A stretch of DNA of 64,000 nucleotides from Acridotheres tristis. Taxonomy: Eukaryota; Chordata; Aves; Passeriformes; Sturnidae. Position 1 is the stretch's first letter. The number at the start of each line of letters is the position of its first letter. Both the position numbers and the translations under genes were made by a program. The notes under the pieces were generated by a model that ran no database searches, was not told the origin of the DNA, and saw nothing but the letters and a program-made list of their open reading frames with translations. The stretch spans positions 7,048,479-7,112,478 of the forward strand of contig CM072899.1 in NCBI GenBank assembly GCA_037013685.1, given 5' to 3'. This document shows, one piece after another, positions 1 through 13,800 of the stretch.

Positions 1-184
1 TTTTCATGCTCTTTCCCTAGGAAGAAAGATAAAAGATATTCCAAGGGCCCCTATCCTATCTTGGTTCTCCCTAGCTACCAAGGCTGAGAACAGCTCTTTG
101 AGACACTGTTTCATTAACAAAGTACAGTCATTACCAAAGGGGGGCTCCAGAAAAGGGTTGAACCAGAAGGGGGAATTACTTCAT

Positions 185-383
185 CACCTGTGCTTCTAAT
201 TTGGAATTCTTGTCAATTATGCTAATTTTCTAAATTTATAGAAACTCTATTCCCCCCGTGTGGGTGGGGTTTTATGGACATTTTCCATATCTGCCCCTGG
301 AGGCCTCCAATAAAGATCAACCTTTATATTACCTCCTATACTAATATTATCTTGAAAGTGTGTGTTGCTCCATTTATAGGTTC
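185..383 (+). mobile_element. LTR-like fragment of an endogenous retroelement
   Basis: The stretch has the layout of a short retroviral LTR: an AT-rich part with a TATA-like TTTATAG at 235-241, a polyadenylation signal AATAAA at 309-314, then a short U5-like tail ending near TTGCTCCA. A purine-rich run (AGAAGGGGGA, about 165-174) lies just upstream. The overall look resembles songbird ERVL-type LTRs, but this is a by-eye impression. No gag, pol or env frame is visible beside it, so it is probably a solo or truncated copy. Exact ends and target duplications were not found. Confidence 0.45.
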
Positions 384-3226
384 CTTAAGGCATCAAACTA
401 CTGCACAGAAATATGTAAAAGAAATCCTTATTTACATCATAGCATTGAGGCTGGTGCATTATTAAAAGGAAGAGCCTTGAGCTCCTGATAGAAGAACAAA
501 AGATCTTCTCATTCACAGCCAAGGCACAAGAAGGAACTGCTTGCCAGCATCTCACAAAGTCTGTGACCCAGCCAAGAAATGAGCCCAGATTTCTCAGTGG
601 CAGTCCAGCATCATGAACACATCCTCCCTATCAAAGGAAGGCTGGAAGAAATGCCCTGAGAGTGCAAATCCATACAAGAAAATTAAATCTACCTAATCAA
701 GGAAACACTCCTCCCTGTCTGTGAAATGTATCACTCCAGGTCAAGAGGAATTTGTCTCATCTCATAAATGTCACACACATGCTTCACGCTGCACTACCTC
801 AGCAATGTGCTGGAACCTGGAGAGAAATGTGACAATCATGGCACAGCACTAAGCACTCACCAAGGGCATCTTCCACAGGGCAAATGGGGTCTGCCCAAGG
901 TTCCACCTCAATGCCCTCTCTTCCCTCTCAGAAATGATCTGTGCCTGGTAACACTTGAGAAAAGGGGAGGAGAGAGTGAGAAACCAGGATCGTTCAATAA
1001 ATAAATGCAAGAAAAGCTCTGAAACAGGTACAAGTGCTGCATTCTTGTCTGAGATGGTGCAGGACTTGGCTTTTTTTTTCCAGCCCAGGGCATTTCCTTC
1101 TCCATACGGAAGAAGAAGGTAGGTGCTGCAACCTCTAATAAATACAAGCAAGAAATTTCACCTTAAACTAAGGGAAGGGATTCCAGCTTGACCCAAAGGG
1201 AAGTTTAATTATGATGCTGAGCAAAAAACCCTTTACAATCACTGTACTGTTTTGACCATTTATCAGTCTGCAGTTTTGTTCTACTTTCATAAATCAGAAT
1301 TTATTATCAAGTATATTATTTTGTGTATCTCTCTGTCTGGAATGTGAATTGAATACTGAAGTGTGTCACAAAGCAACACCTCACCTCTAGGGTGGCTGCT
1401 CAGCTTAACACCTTCTCAGCCCACATCAGCCCACAGGTGCCAGACAGCAACAGCAGGATTTCACAGGCAAGGTAAGGAGTGTAGCACCTGGGAGAGGAAT
1501 AAGACTTTTCTGATCATCAGCAGTGAGAAGGAAACTCATTTGATGCACTCCAGGAGAGCAAGAAATGCACCTGTAAAGCCAAGGAGTTTGTCACAGTTGC
1601 TTAAACAAACATAGAACAGAAAACATATTAAGGCACCATCATTTGTGCACTCACTGAGAAAACAGACTAAAATGCTTTTAATAACTATGAAGATTGAAAT
1701 GAATCTACACAGAACAATGTCAAAACATAGGTAACAAGTAACAAATACTTTCAATTATAATTCCCTTACCCTGAATTGATATAGAACATCCTGGGGCAAG
1801 TTTCCCAAGGTGTGAGAGTGGGATTACATGCAGGACTTCTGCAGCACCAGTCTGACTTCAGGGAGCACCTCCCCAGGTACTGCTTTGTCAGTCGAGCCAT
1901 GAAAAGCTGGCAATGCAGAGAGGCACTTACCATGAAAAGCCCAGGAAGACAAAACAGTGGCAGAGAGTTATGCAGAGCAAATCTGCAGCAGTTGGGATCA
2001 GATGGTGTCATGCTATGCCTGACCATGAGCATGAGGTACCATCCCTGCCTGCACCCCCCTTTTACCTGCTGGGAAAAGAACACCAAATGAGGAACATCAG
2101 AATGATGCTCTCCTTGTGATGGATTCCAGATGGGGCTTCTTAAGTAGCTTCTTAAACTCACTTCTGACTTTTCTGATTCTCACAATGTGCACAGCATGAG
2201 GCGTTTTTGGCACACACAGATAGCTTGGTGTGGGATAATTTGCTATGCCCAGAAATGCCACTGTTCACCTCTTCACCTTTTGCATCGTTCCCCTGGCACT
2301 GAAGACAACTGGGTAATAGAATAGCTTGAAACACCAAGGAGAACAGAAAAACGTCTATTAAAAGCAAGGGAATTCTCCTGAGTTACAAAGCTGCAGTCAC
2401 TGCAGAGCCCATGAAGGACAGACAGTGCAGTTCATTAAAGAGCTCTCAGCAAACATTCCTTGTGTCAATTCCACTCTAGAGTTATCCTCCAGCTTCCATC
2501 TATGCTGCCTGGACACTTGGTTCTTTTCTTGGGTGTTTCCGAGAGGAGCAGCTCTCAGGAAAAGGCATTGCCTGTGTGCTCTGCCCAGGACATCAGCACC
2601 CTCAGAGCTGTGAACCATGCTGGGGCAGAGCCAATTCAGAAGAGTTTGACTTTCTCTAACCTATCCCTACCTCACAAGCAACAGCAGCCATTCCAGCAGC
2701 TGAGCTCAGTCTGTTACAGCATTTCTCTGAGAAAACAGCATTGGATGTGGGCTGCATCAGGGAAAGACACGTTTGTTCTTTTTGCACTCTCCATCCATGA
2801 AGACAGACCCCTCTGGGCCAGGCTTGGAGCACAATCATTCCAAATATACACACGTGTTGAGGAGTGGCTGGACATGATCCTGCTTTTCACCCACAGCTGC
2901 TCATTTTCCATCAGTCCTCACTGCTAAAGAAGATCTGGCTGCCTCCTCACTCACCTCTGAACATCTGCATTGATCCCCTTGTACCTGCCTTTAATTATCA
3001 AGGTGGTTGAAGTTCTCCAGATAAACATAAATTCTCTTAATATGGAATTATCCCCCATGCACAGTTCCCCTTGTGACAGGAGCAAGAGGACTGAAATGAG
3101 TCTGAGAGCTGTGCACATTCAATATAAGGCTGAGCTTTTAAACTTCCCCATATTTATTTTCTGGTTTTTGCTTTGTTTGGTAAATTTAGTTTGGGTTTTG
3201 GGGACTTTTGCTGTTTTGTTGTTTTG

Positions 3227-3240
3227 TTTTTTTTTTTTTT
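3227..3240. repeat. Poly-T run
   Basis: An uninterrupted T run follows TGTTTTGTTG-type T/G-rich sequence. It accounts for the Phe-rich and Lys-rich translations crossing it. Confidence 0.85.
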
Positions 3241-5570
3241 CTTTTCCATATTCTTACACCATGAACAGCGTGAGCATTGGGGATGAGGAAATAAACTGTG
3301 GCAGCAGATGAACAAGCAAAGGAATGGGGACTGAGCCATTTGCCACATTGGACATAACAGGACAAAACCATGCAAAATCTTGGGTTTCTAAAATCCTTAT
3401 GCATACAGAGCTGCTGCCATGCACAGGAGTTTGATCCCAACAGGGAGGAGTATCCCAGAAGAGAGGTGATTGGCACCTCAGCATCTCAGTGTCTCACTGC
3501 AGCTACACAGGCCCCTTCCACACTACTTAAAATATCATTAAATACCACTCTGACCACACAGTATACATAAATATACACTAATCCATGCACAGGAATACCT
3601 TTGGTTGTCTCTGATACTGGAGCTATAACTGATGGCACAGCAAAGGGGGGCCCGTGCTCCTCATAGCAAATAGCTTTTCCTTGTATTCAACATCATCACA
3701 AGTAGGCTTTTATATGCTAAATTTATGCAAACAAATGCTATTTTGGCAAATTCTTTTGTCAGCATTTTTATGACAACAGATACATACAGAATATAATGAC
3801 TCCAGCTCACTAAAGAAAAAAGCCAGCACTTCTGAGAAAATTAGATTTAGGAAAAAGTATTCTGGTCTGGAATAATTGTCAGTATTTTCATAAAATTATT
3901 CATTGTTTCTTTCACTGGTGAAATGCATTGCAAATAAACATAAACAGAACAGAATTAAGGAGAAGCAGATAAGTTTCATAACATCCCCTTGAACTTTCCC
4001 TGCCATTCCCACTCCACTAAGGCATGCAGGGAAAGCAGGGTTCTGTCACAGGCTTGTGTAGTGCATGACCACCGGCACTGAAGCTGTTTGGAAGCTCTCC
4101 AAGGCCCTGATTCACCATCACACACATCTGTAGCACATTAAGCTGTGCATTTGTTATCTTGAACCTTTGAGATAAATAACATTTCCTATCTGACTAAATA
4201 AAATCACATTGCTGCTTCAAAAGGCATCACTGTAAGGGCTCGGGATCCAGGCAGATCATGTTAGTGGAGCTTCTCAGTCGAGTGCTTTGCAAGGGCAGAA
4301 TCCTTTTGATCAAAGCTTGGTAGACAAGTGCAACGTGTTGCATCTGGAGTTTGCTCAGGGCAGAGATATTTGGATGCCCTGAGAGCAGGACACCCTCCTG
4401 CAGTGGCATTTTGCAGCACCTGCCAAAACCAGTGGCATTCTGAAGTGGTTTCTAAACCACACCTGCAGCCCTCCAGGGCTCTGTCCCTATTTCTTATGAG
4501 GGTGGCAAGGCAGTTGGTTGCTTAGATAAGGCCAGATATCTAGTTTTCAATTTGTTTGCTTCGGTTCTTTTCCCAAATATGCCATAATCTGTTGATCTGT
4601 GTAATGCAGATTACAGGCTCTGCTTACACATAAAAATAGCTACTTGCTTGGTTAAAAGATCAGAATCAAGGCTGTCCCAGGTCACAGACAAAAATGCAAC
4701 ATCTTTCCTTAAAAATATTTTTAGGTAATTAAAATACTGATTTTCATCAACCTGATGATGCTGCATAAGATGTTCAAGATGAGAGATGCTTTATGAAAAA
4801 TACATCCTGTATTTGGAGTCCTCCATCCATGTGGCATAATCACACGACCTAGAAAAGTCTCTGCAATTATGATCCCATCATTGTTCCCCCTAACATGTAA
4901 GAAAAAACAACTAACACTTTTTGTCTGCTTTTGTCAAGATTTTATGGGATCCGATACGAATACAGTTACCTGGGCAAAATCAGGAAACTCCCATTCAAAA
5001 TAAGATCAATTGCCGAGGTGACCCAGCTGCAGCAATGTACAGTGAAACACAAACCAGAGAAGGAAATAACAGCTCTCCCTCTGCCCCATCTTCCTGACAC
5101 ATGTGCCTGAAAGGCCATCTTCCAAACTAAAACTGGGACAAACTACCAATTAAACATGGGGTTTTAGATCTTCATATTCCATCTGAATAATACAGTATAG
5201 AAACAAGCTGCAGTGATAACAAGTTTCAGTGCTTAGTATTTTCACTTTTATTGAGATGAAGCATTAAAAAGAAATCTCTAATACAGATTCAGAATTGTTA
5301 CAAAAAATTTACAGCAATTCCAACAATGACCCATAGATTACAGCAGATACACTTGGCCAGTGTGTCATTAAAAAGGTCACCTAGAGTGGAAAATGTTACT
5401 GTCCAAAAGCCAGATGTGCTCAGAAAGACATCTCTAAGTGTTTAGATCAAGAATGCTCTTTATTGACTCTTTCTAGCAGATATACACAGACTTGACCTTG
5501 ACTGGAACCAGTGGTCATCTTCATCCATGCACAGGCTGAGCTGCTCACATACTATTATAAATGTAAATGT

Positions 5571-5640
5571 ATATATGTAAAAAAAAATTTAAAAATATAT
5601 ACATACCTTATGGCTTTTATATATAGATAGATATATAAAT
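5571..5640. repeat. AT-rich low-complexity stretch
   Basis: About 70 bp of nearly pure A and T with ATATAT and TAGATAGATA words. Confidence 0.8.
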
Positions 5641-8600
5641 AATACCCTGGACTTCACAAAATAAGCTTATACCAGGACATGCCTCCCCACTGGCCTCAGC
5701 ACCACTATAACTGCAAAAGATGTTGTACACTTAATAAACACGGTTTCACTGCTGTGCAGAAAACAGTAATATACACAAAAATGGACACACATCTATATTC
5801 AGCCCACCAGAACAAACAAAAAGATATGTAAAGAACTGGGAAACAGGGAGATAATGAGCTGTCATAGCGAGTAACAGTTTGGCACCAGTGGTGCGGCTCT
5901 GAACAGTCACAGTTACCAAATAAAAATGTTTACTTCAGCATTTCTGTCAAGATCAACTTGATGCCTTAGGCAGTTTGGGGAATAATCACTTAGCCAACAA
6001 GCAAAATCCAAATTCAATTGGAGGAAACTAATTAAACTGAGTATGAAATTCTTCCAAAATATTAAACTATGTCTGAAAAGACACCTTAGTACAACTGAAC
6101 TGACAGGATTTTGGAAAAGTCTCTATTTCTCTGATTTTGAAACACTGGGATCTTAGGCTGTCCAAGAAATATGTTTTATAGTTCATCTCTTGCAATAAAT
6201 CCATCACAGGGGAAGGATAGCAGCATTACCTGCCCGAGAACCCTTTCATGTAGTTTCTCTGATATAATGCCATTACACTTCTGGGGATGTGACTGTAAAG
6301 GATGAAAAGCCACTTTAAAGAAAACTTCAAGCATCTTTTAAATGGTTTTCATTTTACAGAGTTTTGGGAGTGTACATTTTATTCTTTGAGATGCACAAGG
6401 ATCCTGACTGCAGCCTGGCTGAGTCCCTCTTTGTCTCTGCAGGGGTGAACACCACCCTGAACAGTGGTGGCTGCACATCCCAAACCACTGCTCCATATGT
6501 GCACCATCCTGGCAGGCTTCATCCAGGTGCAGGAAGGGCCCTTACAACAAAAAGGGTCCAAAAAATCCCCTAACCAGGTAAAGGTTTTCTTCCAAGTTAG
6601 ACTCTGGTCTGGATGAATGCAAGCATGCTATTATACCATTTTTCATTGGTTCTCTGTATAAGATGGTCCACATATTCACTGGTGATACAAAACTTAAGAA
6701 TTCTGATATGTAGAAATGGCATTTATTTTCTCCAAAGTATACCAGATAAAAAGCCAGTTGTACTTGACCTCTGTTACAGCCTGTTCTTCCCAAAATTTCT
6801 CATCCTTTACAGATAACCCACTCTGGGTGATGTGAGACGAGGGGATCTGCTAAATTCAAGCAGCAAGGCAAACACATAGATGGTGTCAGGGACATGATCC
6901 TGCCTGTGCAGCCACGGAGCCACGGCAGAGTTGGGATGCTCCTGCTGCTGCACACAACCACCTCAAACAGGTTTTATCCCTGCAAAACCTCGGAAAACGG
7001 TCACTCTGACTTGGGGCATTTTGCCCTTGTCAGAAAACAGCCTTAATTCTGCAGCAGCCCATTTAAAGGGCAGTGACAGAATCTGGGTCAGGCGGAGCCC
7101 GGGTTTGGCCAGCACCCGCCACCAGGTGTCACCAACTTCTTGATCAACGCAGATCTGATCCCAAAATGCGGCTCTATCAGCCTATTTATCACTCACAGGC
7201 ACGACTGTCACACGTACCACACATACACCCAGAAAAGACCGGCACTTTCCCCTCCAAAACCGCATGATGTTTGTGTGTGCTCCCGTTCAGGTCTCTCGTT
7301 AACTCCCCTGTGTTAGTCACTCCAACAGCTCAATTCCTGTCACCTTACAGAAAAAGAGAACCCAAGCTACCTGTGATGTTTAAGTCCTGTTCTCATGAAG
7401 GATGTGGGGGCTTTAGGGTGCCATGTGCTGTCTCTGAACAAGGAGACCCAAGCCTGCCCCAGCCCACAGGGAAACCTACTATTCCAACATTTGCTTTACT
7501 ATCAAAGAACAACCCACTGAGCAGTTATGGTCTTAGATTTCCAGAGGGAAAACGGTTTGGGTCAACCCCACAATTCCAGCTGAAGACCAGTTAGCTCCCA
7601 GATGTGTAAAACAAGGTATGAGACATGAGAGTTAAAGAGTATCTTGGAAAAGGTGACAACTGTAAAAAGCACCGTTACTTATCCTGATGTCCAAGCAAAT
7701 AGTGCTGCCCAAAAAGTGGAAGCAACAGAAAGAAAACCTACTCAGATGGGAAATATCATCTTTCTAGTCTCAAATCTTTATGTACATGCATGACATTTAA
7801 CAATCAATGCAAGAACTAGAGAGAAAGCATGAGTTACTAATGCTTCTGCATCAGTTACAGAACTTTGGAAAAAAAAATATTATCACAGGAGATAATCTAT
7901 CCCAGGCTGTCAGTGAAATGTCATACATGGAGCAGGGATACACAAAACCAGCACCCAGCACCAGCATTGGGAATGCTTCCACTATACTCAGTGCCTACAG
8001 ACTTGCCACACTTTGAAGATGATCAACGAGGAAATATTCTTGCAGCATCTGGACACTGCCTCAGCATATAAAAGACATTCCCAGAGGGACTCAAAACTCT
8101 CTATTTATTCTGATTTGAGCTGCCATGTTTGCAAATGTCTCTAACTGGGGACAGACCTTCCGCACTGGTCGATAAGCCCCAGGTCCTACAGTTGAAGCAA
8201 GCAAAGCCCTGCTGAGTGAAAAAAATTAGTGGCTTTGTAATCTTCAGAATCATCTGAAATTCGGGACTTTCTGTTCCTCTTCTCTGTCCCTCTGATTATC
8301 CATCCCAATATCAGAGCCTTGACAAACACCTCAGAACTCTTAGCATCCATCTGGCAGGTCCTCAAGTCATCATATTCTTTCAGATTGTCACTATTATGTC
8401 AACTGAAGGCACCATCACAGCACACACTATCCATTAGGGTCAAAGAGGATGTTGTCCTTATTTTCATACAAATTAATCCCTGGAATCTGATACACAAAAC
8501 CAGAAATGTTTTACTCTGCTTTCCTTTAAAGGCATCACTTTACATGGCAGCCATATCAGGAATATTTTCACTTTGGATAGCCACCAAAGCCCTGTATCAA

Positions 8601-10740
8601 GTTTAAGTTAAAATCTTCATACCAAGGCTGCAAGAAATGCTTCAAGATTTTAAATTGCATTTAAAAATATGAAAATTTTCAATTCAAAGGAAAGCCATAA
8701 GTAAAAATGCCTCCAACCTGTATTGATTTCAATGATATTATGTAAAATCTGCAGACCAATATTGCCTAATAGCAATGAAAAAATCTCAAGAGTATTGTAC
8801 AAGATGTCAAAAAACCCCTTGTAATCTGGGACAGTGGAGATTTTCCCAGCCTGAAAAGCAGAGGTGCTACCTGTGGTTTTAGGACAGACATATGATCTGA
8901 ACTGCTCTAGTGAGATCTTTGATAGTAAGTGACCTTGGTGTGTTCAGTTGATTTATCACCAGGAGTCACAAATCTCTCCTCTCTCTCTGGTTCTCTACAG
9001 TCACACAGATGCTGTATTCTGCACAAGGATTCTGCTGTGAAAAACGTAAAATACCATAGAAATACACGGTGAGTGCGACAGAAATGTCCCAGATTTGGTC
9101 CTGTTCCCACCATGGACCAGGGCAGCAGCTTCTGCACAAGCCCAGGATCAGGGGCTCTGCACAGGGAGCCTCAGAAAGGGCTGAGCCATTTTTCCCAGAG
9201 GCGTCTCCTCCTCTGACAGTGCCTGGCTCAAACAAGCAAAGAGGGCTTGTGCTCTGCCTTGATTTTGTATCTCATTATCCCACTCTTCACAGTGAGCAGA
9301 TGTGAGGAAGCTTTTCACTTTTTGGAACATTGCTGCATCCAGACCAGATAGAAAATACTGCACAACACCAGAAAACTGCCCAAATACATCCAAATGCTAT
9401 ATGCTCTGATCCCTTAACCTACTGGTTTAATCTAGGAGTAATTCCAGACCTCCTCCTCAGGAACCCTGGATTAAATTCCCAGCTCAGACACCCATTCCTT
9501 GCATAGCAAACACCAGCCTTTCCTGCCCCTTGCTTTCGTGCACACAACAGAGGTGGTTTCTATAATGCAAGGGAGGATGCTTGGCAGCCCTTACAACAAG
9601 ACACATTTCAATACAGCACAGGGTGAAGTGCCTAACTCACACTAAAGGGTTTTAATTGTGTTTTTATCAATGGTGAGGCACTGCAAGTCAAGAGCTGTGA
9701 CAATATACCCTAAATCATACAGGATTACCACATAGTGTCAAACAAACATATAATTAAGCAGCTTTAATATGTTAACAGTTTGGAATCAGATTAGTGTTGT
9801 ATTAGGCTAATAGAGTTGGTCCCCATTAATCCAGATCAATTGCTCAACTCTGTTTACTTGGATTTTTTTTTCCCAGAAATTAAAAAACATAAATCTAATT
9901 CTCAACAGAACGTGCACATGCTTTAGGGTGGGATGAATTCATCAAGATACCTAGGCACGTGGATAAACCAAGTGCACCTTAACTGGTTCAACCACACAAC
10001 GAAGAACTAAACACCCCAATCCCCTGTGACAAGATTTTTGTACCACATGAAGAGAGAATGTATCTGGGTCCTGAGCAAGGTGCTGAAGCACTTCTCTACA
10101 TTTCCAAAAGGCCCTGAGGACCTGTGGCTTCACACACCCCCAGGAGCAGTATTAGAGTCCAGCACTACTTCATGTTGGAGAAACAGTCCTAGAGGTAATG
10201 TTGCTTTTGCACACAAAATGCAGGGATGCAAGGCACAGATGCATGTAAAACCTTCTGCCCAAGCTTTAAATACAGAACTTCAGAGACCACACACATCATG
10301 ACAGCAATGCTGGGATGTCTGCACATATCCATGATGCATGATCCTAAATAAAGGGTTCACTCTGTAGCCAGGTTAGAAAAAGTCTTGGTGATTCCCATTC
10401 ATAGCTTACTCTTAAGGATGCAAGGAAGCATCCATGCAAAAAGAAATGTAAATAGAGCAGCATGGAGAGCAACCAAGGCCAACCCATATTGCTCATGACC
10501 TGTATAGCACTGATGAGATTTAATCCAGCCTACTACTGGCACATCCACACACCAGCAGCAGAGTGAAATCTTGTGGCATTAAGGTTTGTTTCAGATGTCA
10601 AACTCAGAGGTGACACTTCAAAGCCAGACAATTCAAAGTCATTCCTACAGAGATGCTCTCTACCTAATTTCTGTATGTGCATATGTAGGAGTAAATACAT
10701 ACATTTTCTCCTTACATATACATAAAAAAATATATAATGT

Positions 10741-10830
10741 ATCACAGAATGGCTTGGGTTGAAAGGCAATTTAAAGATCTTCTAGTTCCAACCCCCCCTT
10801 CCATGGGCAGGGATGTCAGCCACTGGATCT
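10741..10830 (-). mobile_element. CR1 LINE fragment, 3' end
   Basis: The sequence from ATCACAGAATGGCTTGGGTT through CCATGGGCAGGGATG and CACTGGATCT is the familiar reverse complement of the CR1 3' region. The element therefore points leftward. Only about 90 bp remain and it is diverged, so it is an old 5'-truncated copy in SYNPR intron 2. Confidence 0.85.
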
Positions 10831-13800
10831 ATATATAGATGTATCCTATATTGCAGCAGGGCAATGTCAAGATTTTACTTAATATGGCTAAGGCAAACAC
10901 ACACATTAAAGATGCAATTTCTTTTCAGCCAGCTCTGTATTGCTTTATAATCACAAAACATGGACTAGATTTACACAAAATCAATGTCTACTTGTCTTAA
11001 GCTGATAAATTGTCACATTTTTCTATATCCATCCAAACAATTCATTTTAATAGTCAATTTATGCTAATAAACAAGGCAGTTTCTAAGAAGACAAATTCTG
11101 TTACTGTCTACATTCAAGGTACCACTCAGCCAGCAAGAGAGATTTGATTTACACTGAGTATTAGGGAGTCATGCAAGCACCCATAAAACAACTACACACA
11201 CAGAGGCTGAGTTCCAAGCAGTTAATTCATCACACTCATTCCATGACAAATCCTGTGGTGCTGAGGGCAGGATGCTGTGGTCACCTGACATGTAGACACC
11301 GAGCTTTTATTCAAGCCAAAATATTCTTCTCAGTAGAGAGTACCATGCCTTTATTTACAACACATAAATCCTAGTTCACTGTGTTTATGCTACTGGGGAC
11401 AAAACTTTTCCTTAGAAATATTGCTGGGAAAATGTCAAGCAATGAGTTATCTATGATAGAATGACATGGAGACGACAGGTTTTTACTGAGAGTAAAATGG
11501 CAAAATACAGAATGCAAAAAGGTTTGGACAGCACTGTTTCTTCTGAAGTCTGAAGCTCAGCACACAACACTAAAATGAAAACCCACTTGCATCTGTTCCA
11601 TTTACTCTGTTCCATAGAGTCATACGCAGCAGTTAGATACTTTTTCTTTTTGCCACCAAGCAGTTATTGATGTGTAGCTCAATAAAAGGAAGGTATTTTA
11701 TCACAGCACAGAGACTTCATCAAGCATCCTTGTACCACCAGAACACAACACCATGCCAGAGCAATATGGTTTAACAATTCTCTTCACATTTACTGGTATT
11801 TAGAACATGCAACAGTAAATGACACAAAAACCCATGGCCATTAACAGTTATCGTCAAGGGCATCTTCAGAAGCACTTACAGCTCTGGCCCTCCTCCCCAC
11901 ACATTTTGACCACCTTCTGATGGCCAGGCATATTTTCTCATTAATAATAGCTACAACAGCAGTACTGAACACAGTGCTGCACATGGGCATGTTCCCCCCC
12001 GCCCAGGGACATTTGGGAACACACCTTTGGGAGGGGGCACACTCACTCCTGTCCCTCTGCCCTACAGCTGATACACAGGTACCTGCTGCTTCTGGAGGAA
12101 AACAGCAGCACCCATGAGGAGGCTCTGTGCAAACCTGTACTCTCCAAGACCTGGCATTCCTTCCAAGATCACCTTGTGAATCCTGTTTCTTCCCAAGAGC
12201 TGCCAGCCTGACCTGTGCCCCTTCATTACCTTTCCGGCTGCAATGAGGAACGTGCACAGAGCCAAGGCTGCAAAGCTGCTGGCTCCTCAGTTTTGTCTTT
12301 GCATTCAAATGTCTCTACATTTCTCCACTATTCAGCAGATAAAGCCACATGTCCCACTGGGACTGTGGTGCCATCAGCCACATCATTTTGACATTCTCCT
12401 GTCAGGGGGATTAGTGGTGGGAGATGCTCCTGAGAATTCCCCCAAATGCTGTTGGGACAGCAGAAGGTCCATCTTCCCCTCCCACCAACAAGAAACTAGC
12501 TGACTGAGCCCCAAGAGGAATTTCCATTGACTCTCAAAATACACAGGTCTACACTTGCCCTTTCCTTTTCTATTAAAATTGAAATAACATATTAAATGAT
12601 GCAGCTGTAAAGTCCCAAAGAACTATTATTGCACATGTGTGATTTTCCCTTAAAGCTTTGATTTGTCCCACATAATTGTAGACAGGAAGGATGACATGTT
12701 CTCTACAGAAATTTATTACATTGTCAAAATCCTCACTCTGAGTTTTCAAAATGAACAGTTTTGCTTGAAAAATACTGTGTTACAAAATTTATACACACAT
12801 GGAAAAGACAGCGTAACGCATCAAAATCAAAGTACTTCAGTTGACCAGATCTGAGTTTTAGGGTGTTGGTATCTTTTTCAAGGCAAACAGACTTTCAAGA
12901 TTTAAACATTCCTTCCTGACTCAAAACAGACAAAATTTTGGCAGTCTTGCCTTTTTTCAGAGAGACGTGAAGACTGTTTCACACGTGGCTTTGCCAAGCA
13001 TCACTGAGGCAGAAATTACCCTCATGTCTAAGGGCAGATTTTTCTCCTCCCATGCCTCACACTCTGAGACAGCCCCCTGAGAACACAGTGGTGGTCACAC
13101 AAGGAAATACCCAGCTGTGGCAACCAGGGTCCCATCCCATCCCATCCCATCCCATCCCATCCCATCCCATCCCATCCCATCCCATCCCATCCCATCCCAT
13201 CCCATCCCATCCCATCCCATCCCTCCTCCTGGCTCTCAGAGTACTGGAAGCAACACGAGGGTCACTGAAGACTCATGATGCTGAGGAAGCACAGCACCAG
13301 CACCTCTCACCAATTCCTTCCTTTCCTCACAAAACTGCCTTTGCTTCTCCCCTCCATGCTGCAGAGAAGCTTTGTGCTCCCAAAGGCTGCAGTTCTCTGC
13401 AGGGTGCCTGCAGCCACACCAAGCTGGCTCATTAGCTCAAACAGCTGTTCTCCCTTTCATGCATCTAAACAGCAGAGTTATTTTTAAGTGTGCCCATTAC
13501 ACCTGAAAAACCTTTTGTCTCCATCTTGTACCTCACACCAGCACTTTTCCATACCTTTCCTCACGATCAGAAAATTTAAAATCCAACACCAAGTAGGACA
13601 GTTCTCCTTGGCCACCACTTTTGCTGTTTTTACAAGGTGTGGGCCAACCATAAATGTGTATTTTCACAAACAGTGCTTAACGTCCACAAATGCAGAATGT
13701 TTCAGCCTTTTCAGTATGGTTGCTAACAGATTTACCACATCCATCTATTACCTGGTCCATGACACTTAAGATTAATCCGGTTTGTTGTACACTGAGAAGT

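Larger units (their letters stand above)
384..10740. other. Intronic sequence, no recognised gene
   Basis: Single-copy-looking intronic DNA with short A/T and poly-T tracts (near 3230 and 5571-5640). Open frames are scattered, the longest 155 codons at 2460-2927 on the plus strand, and show no known motif. I saw no RNA gene or exon-like block with paired splice sites. Confidence 0.5.

Noticed and set aside
13028..13435. Repeat-protein frames (PIPSH and MGWDG repeats)
   Set aside because: Both are products of the CCCAT microsatellite, which has no stop in any frame.
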